From Neoechinorhynchus agilis (Eukaryota > Acanthocephala), in NCBI GenBank assembly GCA_051530055.1, contig CM121342.1, forward strand, positions 11,222,001 to 11,286,000: DNA of 64,000 bases, read 5' to 3'. Positions 1 to 12,600 of this stretch are shown one piece after another. A program made the position numbers and the translations under genes. Position 1 is the first letter of the stretch, and the number at the start of each line of letters is the position of its first letter. Under the pieces are notes generated by a model. It saw only the letters and a program-made list of their open reading frames with translations. It ran no database searches and was not told where the DNA came from.

Positions 1-640
1 TAATTGCTTAACGCCATTCGGCCCTTCGCCATAGACTGTATGCACGACATGCGGGATCGTCAAGAATTCCGTCTTTTTCGAGTTGATGGTCAGACCAATC
101 ATACTCGCCCTCTCGCACAGTCTATTTAGCATGCGTTGAGCTCCTTCAACTGTTGAGGACATCAATACGATGTCTGCAGCAATTCTTGATATCCTACAGA
201 AATACTGAACATGCCACAACTGAAAAATCCGCGTCGGATATTATTTTCGGGGGGAAGGCCACGTTTCTGTTAGGATGACTACATCGGCTTTTTAGGTAGA
301 TAAAATGAGTGAAATTTCATCTAGTTTAGGAAGGAGGCTACGAGTATTGGAGTAGAAAACGGAGGGGAACGAAATTTTGGATTTCGGAAAACCGGTGGCG
401 GAAATGAGGCAGATTGAGGTTGCATTGTTCGTCGCTGGTGGTGGATTAAGCGATAGGATCTGTAAAAGGGCTTCCGGCATACCAGAAATAAATATGGTGT
501 GATTTATATCCTCGATGGAGGAGTGCATGATGCGATGGGTCGAATTCAGAGCAACGAGGGATGATGGCAGGGATCGAGAAGGCGTATCATCACAGAAATG
601 AATCGGAGGGTTGATTGATTTTGATGGTTTTGATGTCAAC
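1..640 (-). mobile_element. APE-type LINE fossil, endonuclease start plus part of the reverse transcriptase
   Basis: Read on the minus strand. About 640 to 292 encodes an N-terminal stretch ending in SNTRSLLPKLDEISLIL, the start of an AP-endonuclease domain as in CR1/Jockey-like LINEs. From about 200 to 1 the same strand encodes reverse transcriptase: AADIVLMSSTVEGAQRMLNR followed by a GLTINSKKTEF block, the palm motif region. The catalytic YADD is altered to AADI in this copy and the stretch between endonuclease and palm is missing, so it is a deleted, dead copy that runs off the window edge. The APE start separates it from the R2-like elements elsewhere in the window. Confidence 0.7.
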
Positions 641-1214
641 CTTATAGCCTGATAGTTATTTGTTCCTCCTTTTGTGCTATATGATGAATATCCTCAATGG
701 ATGGTGCAAAGTCCCTAATAATCGTCGAAGTATTCGAAATATTTTGAACACCAAGCATTTCCAACGAATCTTCGTTTGCGTTTGCCATAATGATGGAATC
801 TACCAATCCTTCGTAGAAGTTTCACTAGTCGGTTTCTGTAAACCTTTAGCTTGTTTATTAGAATTTCCCATTGGGACCTTTGTCTGCCACTTTTTTTTAA
901 AGAACATAATATATTTTTAACAATTCAAACAATCTGTTTGAAGCTGCCTCTTTGAACCGTTAGCTTTTTCCCTTTGCACGTTTTTACATCGACCAACTGT
1001 TCACTTTTAAGGAGCTTTTATTTCGCACTGAATAGCCTCCGCTAATATATTTCCAACTGTGCTCATCGCTTCAATTAATGAACCCTTTAGAGTTTCAATA
1101 ACTCGTTCAAAGCACATTTTAGTGCAACGTTAAGAAGATCGGAATGCTCGGCCGATTCTCGTTCACCGTTCATTGATATGAGCAGAGGACGCAGACGAGA
1201 GAGAGGACCAATGA
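641..1214. other. Intergenic stretch, nothing recognised
   Basis: AT-rich DNA between the LINE fossil and the inverted duplication. Short open frames show no family resemblance. Confidence 0.6.
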
Positions 1215-1326
1215 GCTCAAATTCATGCTCATTGCATCGAGCATGCATCGAATTTGCCATCCGGCCGATTGTGTACAGCAAACGAGCAAAAGTACGAACA
1301 TTGGATCCGCTGATTGAAAAATCCAT
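1215..1326 (-). pseudogene. Truncated first exon of rad9
   Basis: On the minus strand an ATG at 1,326 opens a rad9-like reading (SISGSNVRTFARLLYTIGRM) matching the intact gene at 20,293 for about 37 codons. After NEHEFELIG the similarity stops and unrelated sequence follows. The fragment has no partner exon nearby, so it is the broken edge of the inverted duplication. Substitutions relative to the intact copy (for example HARC against HVRC) are few, so the event is young. Confidence 0.85.
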
Positions 1327-1581
1327 TTTAAAAAGCCAAAGAGCAATTCTCCTCAAAAGATAAGTCGTCTGTAGAGGTTGAGACGTATCCAGTTTTTTTG
1401 GATTCAACGAGTTCTTTTGCTTTAAACCAAGAAGATATTGTATTCGCTGGCATTATCTTCTAACGTCATTTTTGCACTTAAATTGATACAAAAATTGCTT
1501 AACTGTTTTAAATACACAATTTCTGAATTGAATTTTAACAGTGTAATTAATTTTATGCAGGATCACATTCGGGTGGAAAGA

Positions 1582-1777
1582 TATTCTTGTTGAGCGGTTC
1601 AAACCCCGAGACGTATTCATGTTATTTAATTTTTCGTGGACAAAATCCACCTCTTCAGATATTCTTAAAGTAGTGAGAAATAGTAAAGTTATGTAGCTTT
1701 TTCGCAAGGTGGATTTTGTCCACGAAATATTAAATAACATGAATACGTTTCTGGGTTTGAACCGCCCAACAAGAATA
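1582..1777. repeat. Foldback (inverted-repeat) element with hammerhead-like core
   Basis: Arms of about 70 bp, 1,582-1,652 and 1,707-1,777, are inverted copies of each other. The right-hand 20 bp (ending GAACCGCCCAACAAGAATA) is also present at the matching place of the right duplication arm, but the rest of the hairpin is not, so part was gained by the left arm or lost from the right. The left arm contains a hammerhead-like core on the minus strand. Confidence 0.75.
1632..1658 (-). ncRNA. Hammerhead-ribozyme-like core
   Basis: Minus strand reads CTGAAGA, a G, a 5-bp stem (GTGGA/TCCAC) around a T-rich loop, then GAAA. CTGANGA and GAAA are the invariant core strings of hammerheads, and PLEs are known to carry such motifs. 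One unpaired G follows CTGAAGA, as in several other copies in this window. Helices I and III were not established, so cleavage activity is unproven. A degenerate partner lies at about 1,701-1,727 on the plus strand. Confidence 0.5.
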
Positions 1778-2544
1778 CTGTGATAAATGTTCGTATGTTA
1801 ATGGTAAAAATTAAAGATGTTCTCAATACCTGCTACAAATCTTGATTCTTATTAACGATCTATTTCGCCTTTAAATAACATTTGGAAACCGTAGTGTTGT
1901 AGAGGTTACACTACACCTTCGGAATCCATCAAATCTTAAAGAGTTTGTTTTCATTTTATATTTTCTAAATCCATTTTTATTGCCAAAATGCATAATCTAA
2001 GCCTAATCTGTGACTCTGTTTCCATTTCTGTACAAATCGACTGTTTTCCACTGCCTGTCAGAAAAGGAACGATGAATGCGCAATTTTTTGTGTTCATTCC
2101 TTCGCTAAGGATCCAGATTTCAAAAAGCGGAAAGGAGCGGAACTCTTCAATTCCTCATTTAATTAAAGATTTAATTGTGGTGGCGATAATCCCAGATAAA
2201 AGATATTTTATTGATATGAAATATTTAGCGAGGAAGCCTCGTCTTTCCAGTTATCTAAAAAAAGTTTACGTTGTTTTGTGTTGTATGAGAATTATTTTCT
2301 CTCCATGATTTAAATATAGATTGCTTATTCAAAACTTTTAATAGCACAGTCAGTGAAATTCGTTATACAATGACTGATGTGGAATTCTGCTTTAGGACCG
2401 TTTCATTTATCGACGATTGGTTTAAATAATCGAATTCAGCGAGAAACTAAAACTCCTTGCTATTTTGTCGAAACGTTAATCACAAACAAAAATGCTAACC
2501 CTATTCATAAACATGCCCAAACCACTGTATTTTATTAAAGTTTA

Positions 2545-3073
2545 CTACGCACTGATCACAAAGCCGAAATTGTAGCAGACAACTACAGTTCCCTTCTTGG
2601 ATCTAATACTGTAATCGATTTGCGACTCGCCAGTTGGGAATGCCGGTAAAATCATATAATGATGGACCAGAGTGCACTTGCCTCCATTGCAAACAGCTTT
2701 GAAATGTTCCGGTTTAGCATTGATTTCTAAAGTGCGATCGCCTTTTCTTCCCAGAACATGAACAGTATAATCATCCTGCTCACCATCTAAAGACACGTCC
2801 TCCGAAATTCGAAATAAAAGGTGTCTACAGACCGAAAACAGTAACTTGTTTGATTTTGTCATTATGTTTAGCGCTGCAGACTCCATCACTTAGACTGCCA
2901 CATCCGACGACCTCCACTGACTTTAGAGCAGTTTCAGAACCTAAAGACAATTCCGGCGAATTGTGTTTAAAGCACTTTCAAGGAGTACCCGTACCTCCGC
3001 AGTGGTTCACCTCATGGCTGAAGTCCGCACAAGCGAAGGCAATCAAAGAGAAGACAGTTGCAAGCAGGAGCAT
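2545..3073 (-). CDS. Secreted ML-domain (NPC2/MD-2-like) lipid-binding protein, left copy
   Basis: Three exons on the minus strand: 3,073-2,995, 2,940-2,833 and 2,786-2,545, with GT-AG introns of 54 and 46 nt. The 142-residue product starts with a signal peptide (MLLLATVFSLIAFACA) and has six cysteines in the NPC2 arrangement: C in NHCGG, a C-x7-C pair (GCGSLSDGVC), a C-x4-C pair (CNGGKC) and a last C in VVCYNF. ML proteins bind lipids or sterols extracellularly or in lysosomes; the ligand here cannot be read. The encoded protein is identical to that of the right copy. A TATA box lies upstream and AATAAA follows the stop. ML assignment rests on size, signal peptide and cysteine spacing. Confidence 0.8.
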
Positions 3074-3109
3074 GATTTTGTTAGTGTCTTAGAAGTAGAA
3101 TTCCTGTGC

Positions 3110-3116
3110 TTATATA
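3110..3116 (-). promoter_or_regulatory. TATA box of the left ML gene
   Basis: TATATAA on the minus strand, about 37 bp upstream of the start codon; conserved in the right copy. Confidence 0.5.
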
Positions 3117-3650
3117 CAAATCACCTTAAATATGGACAGTCGCGACTATGATAACTTTCGCATGCTATCTTTAGATAATTTCTAGACTATGCATAATATA
3201 ATGCTTGTGCATAATATGGCTTCCATCGTCTACATTTGGACATTGCGGAGATTGGTTAATGTCGTATTGGACTGACAATTGACAAGTGAAGAACTGATTT
3301 GAAGGGCTTATCTAGACTATAGCCATGAAAATGACGCGTCGGCGCAATTTTATTGGATTTCGAGCAATAACGGATGAAGCCAAACATTTTTGAGATTAAA
3401 TTGTCTGTTGTTTCATTCTTTTCATTCAAATAGTTTTAGCAAAAACCGTAAGAGTATTGCAATGCATGTAGGCGTAGAAATTTCGAAGAACTGTCACATA
3501 TAAAGATTTTTTCAAGAAATTAAAATAATATACGCTTCATTATGATGTCAAGCGTAAGGCCATATCAAAGCAAGACGAAGAAATGATCAAAAATTATCTG
3601 TATAGTTGATATTTTAAGTAAATTTATTCTTCATCCGAGCATCTATTTCA

Positions 3651-4811
3651 ACAATAATGCAAAGAATAATTCTGCCCTTAAGGAAAGCCGAAATTTCATT
3701 TTAAAGGAAAATTTGAGGTATTTTTATCTTATTATAGTAGACGTCAACTTTACGTTTTTTGTCGTTTCACAGTATTCTACTTTAGGTGTCTAATTCAAAA
3801 AGCATATTTTTAAATTTTACGCTTACATCTGATTTTTGATTGAATAGTATTTTAAGCGCTCTGTCAATTATTGCCCATCTTTATTATCGAATCCGAACAA
3901 AATCTTTTAAATGAAAGCAATTTTCTATTTACAAAATCCGAAGAAAGCAAGATTGAAATCTCTTTTTTTCGTTAGCCGCTTTAATTTTCGTTTTGAGAGG
4001 GAAATTACAGGTCATTGAATAAGAGATGTAAACTGAAATTGAATTCATTCCAAGAGATTTTAAGATTATAGAACTGCAAAAAATATTCATAGTTTAAATT
4101 GATTGCGACGTTCAAGATCGTGAAATACATTTGGCAAAATGTGAAAAGCGATCGATCGACAATAAACCATAAAGAGGTGAGTTTTATGCAATTCTCGCGA
4201 TGTTTTGCTCAACAAATCAAAATGGTTAAACTCAATCAAGAAAAATTAGGTTATAATAACACGTTTATTTGTTAAAATACGAATTCTCTGTTCTGTATGA
4301 ATAAAAGCTCACGAATAACTTCAAATCACTTATCTTTCGATCAGCTTTGCAATATTTTTAATGGTCCAATCAACCAAAAGCATTCGGTTTCAAGGTTTAA
4401 GAACCAACACTTACAACCGCTGAGCGTCTTAATGTGACTGTGAAAAATATTGTGAATATCGTAGAAATCGACCCACGTCTCTAACGTTTTGACAACCGAT
4501 TTAGTCATCGTATCCCGAAGAAAAGATAACTGTGCTTAATTTTTTGTAATGGATGGCTGAAACTCACGTTTATAGAGAGGTCATTCTAAAATAACGAATC
4601 CAGTGAGGGTTTTTTTCTGAATGTATCCCGTTGTGAAGCTTCCATTAACACCGGTCGAGGATTCGATCAACTATGATTGATTTGCTTGATTTTTTGTGTG
4701 AAAACTGCACATATAGAAATGCCTCTGAAAGCAGCAAAACATTTTGTTCATCTGAATATTTAGAGGAGCTTCACGTTCCTCTTTAAAACGGGTTTTCGCT
4801 CTTTTCTAAAG
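3651..4811. other. Intergenic stretch, nothing recognised
   Basis: AT-rich DNA between the duplication arm and the WDR6 gene. No coding signal, repeat or RNA gene stands out. Confidence 0.6.
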
Positions 4812-7800
4812 ATGCTAAACCATTTCTCTCATGTTCCCATCACGGCGGTCGCTTCGATGCCGAACAGTGAAACATTTCTAGCTGGTTTGTTTGTTTGTTT
4901 TATACTCTCTCTCTCATTTTGTGAATTTCATAGGGATGGGATCTGACGTTATTGTATTGACTTCTGGTTCAAAAATAATGAGAATCAAAAATGTTCTCCC
5001 TTTTGGTGCTCCTGTTCATGTGATAAAAACTGATACGAGAATTATTGCGATCGCCGGTCAAAATAATCTCGCATTTATGAAAATCGGGGATTTTCGAGTC
5101 TACAAAACGCTTGCAACCGATGAATGGATTCTGGATATATACTTAGATTCGAACAATGACACATTTACCGTCGTGGAAATGAATTCTACGATAACAATTT
5201 TTGATGCTGCCCTTAAAAAAGTAAAATCGGTTCAACCATTCAATCACGTGAATATGCTCTATGCTGCTAGGTTTTTTTCGACCAACGACCGCAGTGTTAA
5301 GTTAGCGTCCGCAGTTACTCTGAAAGGTCTGCAGGTATGGGCAGATAATGAATATTTGTTTCAAAGCGATGAAGATCCACTTATTTACGATATTGACGTT
5401 CATCACAGCGGTTGCTATATCGCCACCGCTGGAGCCGATCGATCAGTTAAATTGTGGACGATTGTAGGTCTCATGGATTAATGTATTATCGAGCAAAAGG
5501 ATTTTTCCTTAGTTCAGCATGAAATGACCATATTTGCACGTGACCATATAATTTTTTAATTAAATTCGAAATCGCATTTCCACTTACCTCAATCTCTTAT
5601 TATTAAAAGGTTGCTCATGAGCATTGCCACTTCGTCGCAATACATCGATCTTTTACAAAATTCGTTCTTATGATACATTGATCCTATAAACAAAGCTAGA
5701 TGGGAAGCTATATCCTCCAAATACGGGCACGAGTCTCGTGTTTGGAAGGTCGCATTTTCTCCAGAACTACCTCGTTTGGCAAGTTGTGGCGAAGACTGCG
5801 TCGTTTGCGTTTGGTCCACAGAAAACGATGAGCTGAGTCTCTCGATGAGACTGGAGGTCCACGGAAGTTCAGGGAGATTCGAGCAGTGCGTGTGGTGCAT
5901 TTGTTGGGCTTCTGAGAGCGTAATAATCGGTTGTTCAGATGGAAAAGCGTTAAAACTTGAAGTTGCTAATAATAAGACATTTTCTGGTACTTGGAATAGT
6001 ATCGAAAGTATTGTGCAACCTCGTCACTGTGCAATCGTTAATAGAAGGGAAGTACTCGTTATGATGAAGGACGGTAGCCTGAATGTCACATCAGGTCTAA
6101 TAGAATATACTAAAATTAGAGAACCATCGATCGAATTTTGCAGTTGTGCGTTTCATGTCAGGCTAGACGATGAAACAAATATATTTGTCAGCGTAAAAGG
6201 ATACTATCTTTATGTTTATGCATCGCAGGATGGTGCATTTAAAATTCACGCCTCACAGTTATCAATGAAACGAATTGCTAACATTCGACTATGTTCAAAG
6301 GATTGGATATTGTGTCAGGATGAAGACAAAACTAAAATGGTTAGTCCTTAGACGATAGATTGAGGGAAACTTCCTTGACTTATTAATAGATTACGATTTT
6401 GCCTACAAAGGAAAACTATTTCTTGTAATTTTAGTGACTACCCTTTATTGTGTTACTTCTCACGTAGAGAACGGGGGGTTACATGAAATTTTTGATTTTT
6501 TCTTATAAGTTACATATTTTCTTGCTTAGCATTTATGGTATGATTGCTAAACTTCTCAAAATGCATTCGAGCCATACAGTCGATCCAGTAGTAGCGTTTA
6601 AACTAGTTTTTAGGCTTTTTATATGACCCACATGAGCTCAATTATTTTATTTTATTTACAGACTGTTTTCAAACTCAAAGAAGAACATATAATCAAGCGG
6701 CTAGATGTAGATTTCCGATTCAAACGGCAGATAACCTGCGCTCATGTTGTAATACTTTCTGGAAAACCAATTTTCCTTGTCGGATGCTATGATGGATATG
6801 TACTTTCTGTAAATGAATATCGTATACCAGAAAGAGTATCGACAAAGTTCGGTCATACTTTGGCTGTGAACTGCTTGTTTTCTTTGGAAAATTCAAATCA
6901 AGTCTTCTCAGGTGGCGATGATGGAATGATATGCGAATATCATGTTACAAACAATGAACCTTACGTTCAACTTATTCGGTATGTTCATGTCATAAATCGA
7001 TGCAGAATTGAACGCTTTTTGGCAGCTGATAAACTAGCTTGCTTTCTATCAAACAAACTACAAATACTTGATAACTTCTCTTCGAATACTTTCTCTTATA
7101 TTGTGACTGGTAGCCATCTGATGGGCAGTTCAAAGAGATCGTATGATATCTTTGTTCAAAAAGATGAAGCGCTTGTCACTTACATCCGAGAAAAGAAGCT
7201 TCATATAGGTCGCTTTGGTCTGACTAGGGTTAAATGTCTTCTGCACGGATTCTGACATTGATTCTCGGAATCGGATTTTTCCATACAAAACCACCCATTA
7301 AAATGATCTGCGCCCGTTCTGTAATATCATCGTAAAGTGAAGTCTTGAAGATTTGTCGCAATTCTAAACTTTTAATGTAGCTGCATATCCTAATGCTTAA
7401 ATTGTGTAAGCATTACTCCCAAAAGTTCCTTTTAAATCTCTGTCGAATTTCGCTCCACGATTCTTGATATCACCTTAAAACCATTGCAAAAATATTATCT
7501 TTAAGCCATTAAACCATGCGTTGAATGTTATAGAAACGAATTTTAGTATATAGCCATTGCTGAAAGTGTTAGAACTTTGAATACTGCTGTTACGTATGAA
7601 CTCAAAATCTAATAACAGTCGATCTAAAAAGAAAATAGTTGCACACTCCTCTTGTTGTTTTGCCAGAATTCAATCTGGTTCATTGCTCGCCAACGTTATT
7701 TTTGCCCTAAAGTGCGTACGGTCAAAAATAAATATTACTAAAATGAAATGAGTGCGACGTTATCGTCGATTGATTTTTTCTGTGGCTTGGAGGTTCCAGT

Positions 7801-8923
7801 AATTTGTTCATTTTGAAACCGTAATTTTGAGAATCAGTGCCTCGTTTACATAACGCAATCGTACGCTCTGCGGTTTTACTTCCATCAAAATGTTCAGTCC
7901 AAGGATTCATTACTGCATCAGATGACCACAGAGTTTCGTTAAGTTATACGGACAACCATTATAACCTCGCAAAATCTTGGACAATCTTCGAATCTTTAAG
8001 TTCTTGTTTAGACTTAAAAGTCTATAATTCCATTATTGGAAAACAACTGTTATTTACTTGTGGCGGCCGTCTTCAAGTAGCTGCAATCGATTTAGTCACT
8101 ATGGGAATCGTAGATGTTTTTGATTTTCAAAAAATGAGAAACGTGAGGCACAACGTCGAACGAGACGTTGATGCCAAACTGAATGCACTGTGGATCTTTG
8201 ACGAAGGGACGCTATTTCTGGTAGGCAATGATTGCATCGTGAGGTAAAGAAATCTATTAAGAACGTCTCCACTCACCGTGTTCCATTATAGGACATTAAA
8301 ATTTGATGAAAACACATTTTCCCGCCCTGCAATCAGTAGACAACCTTTTACTTCGAGTTTGCTGTGCGTATCGGGTCTTGATAAATCGACCGCCGTTGTG
8401 GGCTCAGCTAGTGGTGCCGTATATGTTCTCCATGTTTGCAGTCTTCTCGTAAATATGGAGATAGATGAAAGAGAACATGGTGCAGTGTGTTGCATCGGTA
8501 AGTCTTCATTTCTCTTGCCTTATTATCTCCAGCCCAAACAGCAACGAAATCGCAACTAATTGTATGTGGACATGACAGTGGAAGCATTGTGTGCTCAGAG
8601 ATCTCCAAAAACAACATCCATAGCACAAAGTGGATAATCCATCCTCACCAAAGCTCCGTCACAGGTCCTAACAAAATTCAGGATAACACTTTCGAAAATC
8701 GGTTTTTCTAGGTATAACTTTCAAAGACGCAAACAAGATTGTGAGCATCTCTACTGATCAACGGGTAAAAGAATATCAAATGGACGATAATGACTGCCCA
8801 AAAATATTGAGCACCCGTATTACTGACGTAGCCGACGTTCAAGGTCTTTCAATCTATGAAAATAACCTTTTGATATATGGATTAGGTGTTGAAATTTTTA
8901 ATGAAAATAATGACCAGTCTTAA
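4812..8923 (+). CDS. WDR6: WDR6-like WD40 protein (partner of tRNA 2'-O-methyltransferase FTSJ1/Trm7)
   Basis: A multi-exon gene of at least eight exons. Exon 1 (4,812-4,884, FLAG at its end) joins exon 2 (from 4,934, MGSDVIVLTSG) across a 49-nt intron. Further coding blocks lie at about 5,695-6,339, 6,661-7,250, 7,840-8,245, 8,293-8,497, 8,533-8,664 and 8,712-8,923. WD40 blades are visible (ATAGADRSVKLW; GHESRVWKVAFSPELPRLAS; CGEDCVVCVW; FSGGDDGMICEY; CGHDSGSIVC). The GHxxRVW...GEDC...W block and the C-terminal HQSSVTGITF block are typical of WDR6/Rtt10, which supports wobble-position tRNA 2'-O-methylation in the cytoplasm. The join from the fourth to the fifth block is uncertain. Intron donors and acceptors are GT-AG where they can be placed. 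Confidence 0.8.
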
Positions 8924-9601
8924 ATCTATAAACGCATTTGGTCCTTCAAGCTCGCGTTGACACAGAAAGCGATGTCTCTAATCACTTTAAGAATCGAAGA
9001 AATTAATCTATCGATTTTAATATTGTTCATTTACGATATTATTCACAGAATTGCTTTCTTAGCTGCTAAACTATAAACGACTTTTCAGCATGCAACTGGT
9101 ATTCCTATTGCGGCATGGTGGCATCAAACTTCAAACTAATTAAAATCTCTGTATTTCTAAGGTATTAGGGAAGGAATGTAGAGTAGGCCGTAAATATCTA
9201 TTCGTTCAATAGGTATCCAATAGGATTTGTTGAGCAAACTGGTTGGATATTATAACACAGAAGGTCTCTTTATCCATGTTAAAATTTCTGTGAATTATAC
9301 TTCAAGTAATTATAAACTCGAATCTATAATGATAAAGATGTTTGAAAGTTTGAGTTGTAAAATTTTCGCATGATTCTCAATTTATCATTTGTATTTATTC
9401 ACCGCCAAGACGTTAATCATTGAACTTGCCCAGATACGTTTGCGTAATTATCGCCAGAATGAAAAACCATTATTTACAAGACAAGGTTTAACGCATCCCG
9501 TGTATGATTCACGGTTAGTTTTAGCTCATTAGCTAAAAACTTGGTGAAAAACATTTGGATTTAAAACGTAAAAACATAGCTTTTTGTCTTTCAATTCAAC
9601 A
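8924..9601. other. Intergenic stretch between WDR6 and ArgRS
   Basis: No feature recognised; probably holds the 3' end of WDR6 and the promoter of the next gene. Confidence 0.6.
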
Positions 9602-12600
9602 ATGAGTACGACGACTCCGAACATTCCCTACGAAACGCCAATGGAATCAATCCGAAGTTTGTTCGCGAAAGTAATACATGAAAGTTATGGGTTAGATGGT
9701 ACTGGAATAAAATTATTAGCCGGCCGCGCTAATGGCTTTCGATGCGCTTGTGCTTTCGATTTGGCAAAACAACTTATGCTATATCCGTCGACTGTTGCTG
9801 ACACAATTGCCATTAACCTAAAAACCGTTGCACATGGAACATTCGTAGATGGCGGAAGCATTTTAGTTACTGGGAAAGGAGATATATTTTTTGATTTATG
9901 CAAAGTCAAACTACCGCAGTTGTTGTCATCTTTGTAAACTTCCTGAGCATTTTCTAGTATCGCACCGAATGTAGCTCTCGTTTTTGGTTCTTTAAAAAGG
10001 TTGAGCCTAAAGATTTTAGAAGGGAATACTTTCAAAATCATTTTTTCTATCAAACGAGATTTTTTGCGCTGATTCAACCAAGATATCCAAAACTTACACT
10101 ACCAAAATATATTTTGAATATCTATTATGTGGTTACGATGGGTGCTCATTAGTCTGTGATGGTAGACGAAAACTCCAGCCAATAGGCGGTCGAAACCACA
10201 GACTGTATTTTTAAATTTCAAGTCGTTTTTAACTGTCCGCGCATTCCGTCTAAACTAATGTTTATTCCGACCTCTAAGCATTTTGAAATTCAGCATGTTT
10301 GATTCTCACGTCCTTGCAAATCCACAAAGTTATAAAATTTCTTAGGATAGAAAACTACTGCTATAATTCAGTATTTAAATGCCATTTTACAGCGTAAAGA
10401 TGATCGTGATATGATTCATCTACCCCCATTCCAACCCCATGGTCAAAAAATTATAATGGAATACCCATCTTTGACGATTCCCGTTGAAGTGCATGCCGGT
10501 CACTTAAGATCAGTGATTATTGGCGAATCCATAAACCGTATACTGACCAAATTAGGAAATGAGGTCACAGTTGTCAATCAGATCAGTGATATGGGGAAGC
10601 ATATTGGAATGGTTATTGCTCAAATCCAAAACAAACGCCATTTAGATATCGATCTCAACCACTATACGAATAAACTCTCTTTCGAGGATATAATGAATAT
10701 AAAGGATGAAGCGAAACCTAAATTTCTTCAGGGCGAAAAGTTCTGCAGGAAATGCGTAAATGTTGCGAAACGATTACAGGATCGGAAGCAAGGTGAAATG
10801 AAAATTTGGAAACATATCCGAGACAAGTGCATGTCTAATTTCTACGATGCATTACAAGGATTCAACCTTAAAATTCTCGATCGCGGGGAATCCTTTTTCG
10901 TGGATTATGTTGAGGAAATGATGAAGGAAATGCAACTGAAAGGTCTTTTAAGAAACGAATATGATTGCGTTGTAATGCACGTTAAGCCAATCGAAGAAGA
11001 GGAATTACCTCTTATACTGCAGGACAGTGATTTGCTCTATACAAGAAATTGCTATGAACTAGCCGCCCTAAAGTATCGAATTATTCAAGACAAAGCAGAA
11101 TGCATACTATACATTCTTACTTCATCAAAGTCTTGCCACCTTCAAGATATTTTCAAAGCTGCTCGATTAGCGGGATGGATAGACGACAAAATGCACCGGC
11201 TGGTTCATATTGATTTTGGGCTCGCTCTTGGTCTGGATTTAAAGAAAATGAATTACAATTCAGGCGATAACTTAAGAAGGAACTTAAAGACCCTGAAATT
11301 TTTAAAATTTATTCTATTTTTTTGGTGAAACTATTTCGCTTTTCATTCCTGTAAACATCCCGACGTTGCCAGTATACTGGCAGCGTTGCCTAGCTGTATC
11401 GCGATTGCGATTCGTTGAGCGAGAAAATTTCTCGAGCGCGGTTCCCCCGTCATCCTTTTCGTCCTTCGTTCCAATTCGTCGAGGAGAGTGAGCGCTGATG
11501 GTCCCAAGGCTCCATGCGTTTCCACGGCAAAAGGGACGAAATGGTAATTCCTTAATAGCTCTCTATATTTTGAACGCTTTCGTTCCTCAGCTACGACCGC
11601 TGAACATCCAGGGCTCTTTTTTGAAAAGGGAAAATTACTGGGCGCAAGCGTGTCCACACAAGTCGCTTCCCATAAAAGCGGTTTTCCCCCCCGCCATGGA
11701 AAAACCGTGACACCGTCAGGTCGCTTGCTGTTTAGGCGGCATAAATTACTCGGCTCTAGAATATTGGGCACGTGAAAGGAATCTAGGGCTCTACTCAAAA
11801 TTGAGTAATTTTTAAATAAAAAGCAAAGCGCAATCGCAAACCAAGGAAATCAATTAACATTTTAATTCAGCAGCTAAGATATAGAGTATTGAACTAATAC
11901 GTTAAGATGATCACTCCGGTAATGCCGATTATTTGTTGTTATTTTTTAGAGCTAATTCAAGGTCATATTAAGCATAATTTTCGAAGCATCTTATTGATTT
12001 AAAAGCATTTAAAGATAATTCACGATGAATTGTATTTCGAGCAATTAAAAATGAATGTAGTTCAATGAAATAATAAAGCCACGTAACAGATAACGATTAA
12101 AAGAACGTTATCGTTCGAAGCTGTAAAAATAATTTAATTTTAACTTTTCTATATAAACCTTATTCTACCCCAAAAATTCAGTTTATTTCAGAATCTTAAA
12201 TTCCTTCCATTAGAAGTTAAAACATATCTTGAATACACTCTTGATGTAATCAAGAACAGGATTGAATTCGATCGACCCAATTACAATCGTTTGGACGATT
12301 TGATAATAGATGCTAATGTTAAGTCAACGGCTTATGGATTCACAAAGTTCAGAGAACTTTTACATAAACGCACTCAGCATCGCTTATATTCGTTCAGCGC
12401 TTTAATCGACATAAATGGCAAACCATTTTATCCAATGTACGCATTTGCGCGCATTCAATCGATAAAAAGAAAGATACCAGTGGAGGATCAAAGTGATGAT
12501 CGTATTTTTAACAGTCTTGAGAATGAAATTTTTACGCGGAAAGAGGAATGGAGCCTACTAGTGAAAATAATGATGCATGAAGATGTTGTCTACAAAGTCG

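Larger units (their letters stand above)
1215..3650 (+). repeat. Left arm of a 2.4-2.7 kb inverted duplication
   Basis: This segment is the reverse complement of 17,690-20,410. Over the ML gene the offset is constant (left + right = 21,303) and the encoded proteins are identical. The flanking open frame at 1,988-2,308 differs from its partner at one residue. Differences are clustered: the left arm carries a private foldback insertion near 1,540-1,758, lacks about 110 bp just upstream of the rad9 ATG, and breaks off inside rad9 codon 37 or so. The arms drift apart near 3,650 and 17,690. Because the right arm continues into a complete rad9 gene and the left does not, the left arm is the derived copy. 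Confidence 0.9.

Noticed and set aside
1988-2308. 106-codon open frame present in both duplication arms
   Set aside because: Conservation between arms reflects the young duplication, not selection. The composition is unremarkable and a decayed hammerhead-like string overlaps it.
8286-8626. Minus-strand open frames within WDR6
   Set aside because: They overlap clearly conserved WDR6 exons on the plus strand and look like chance reading.
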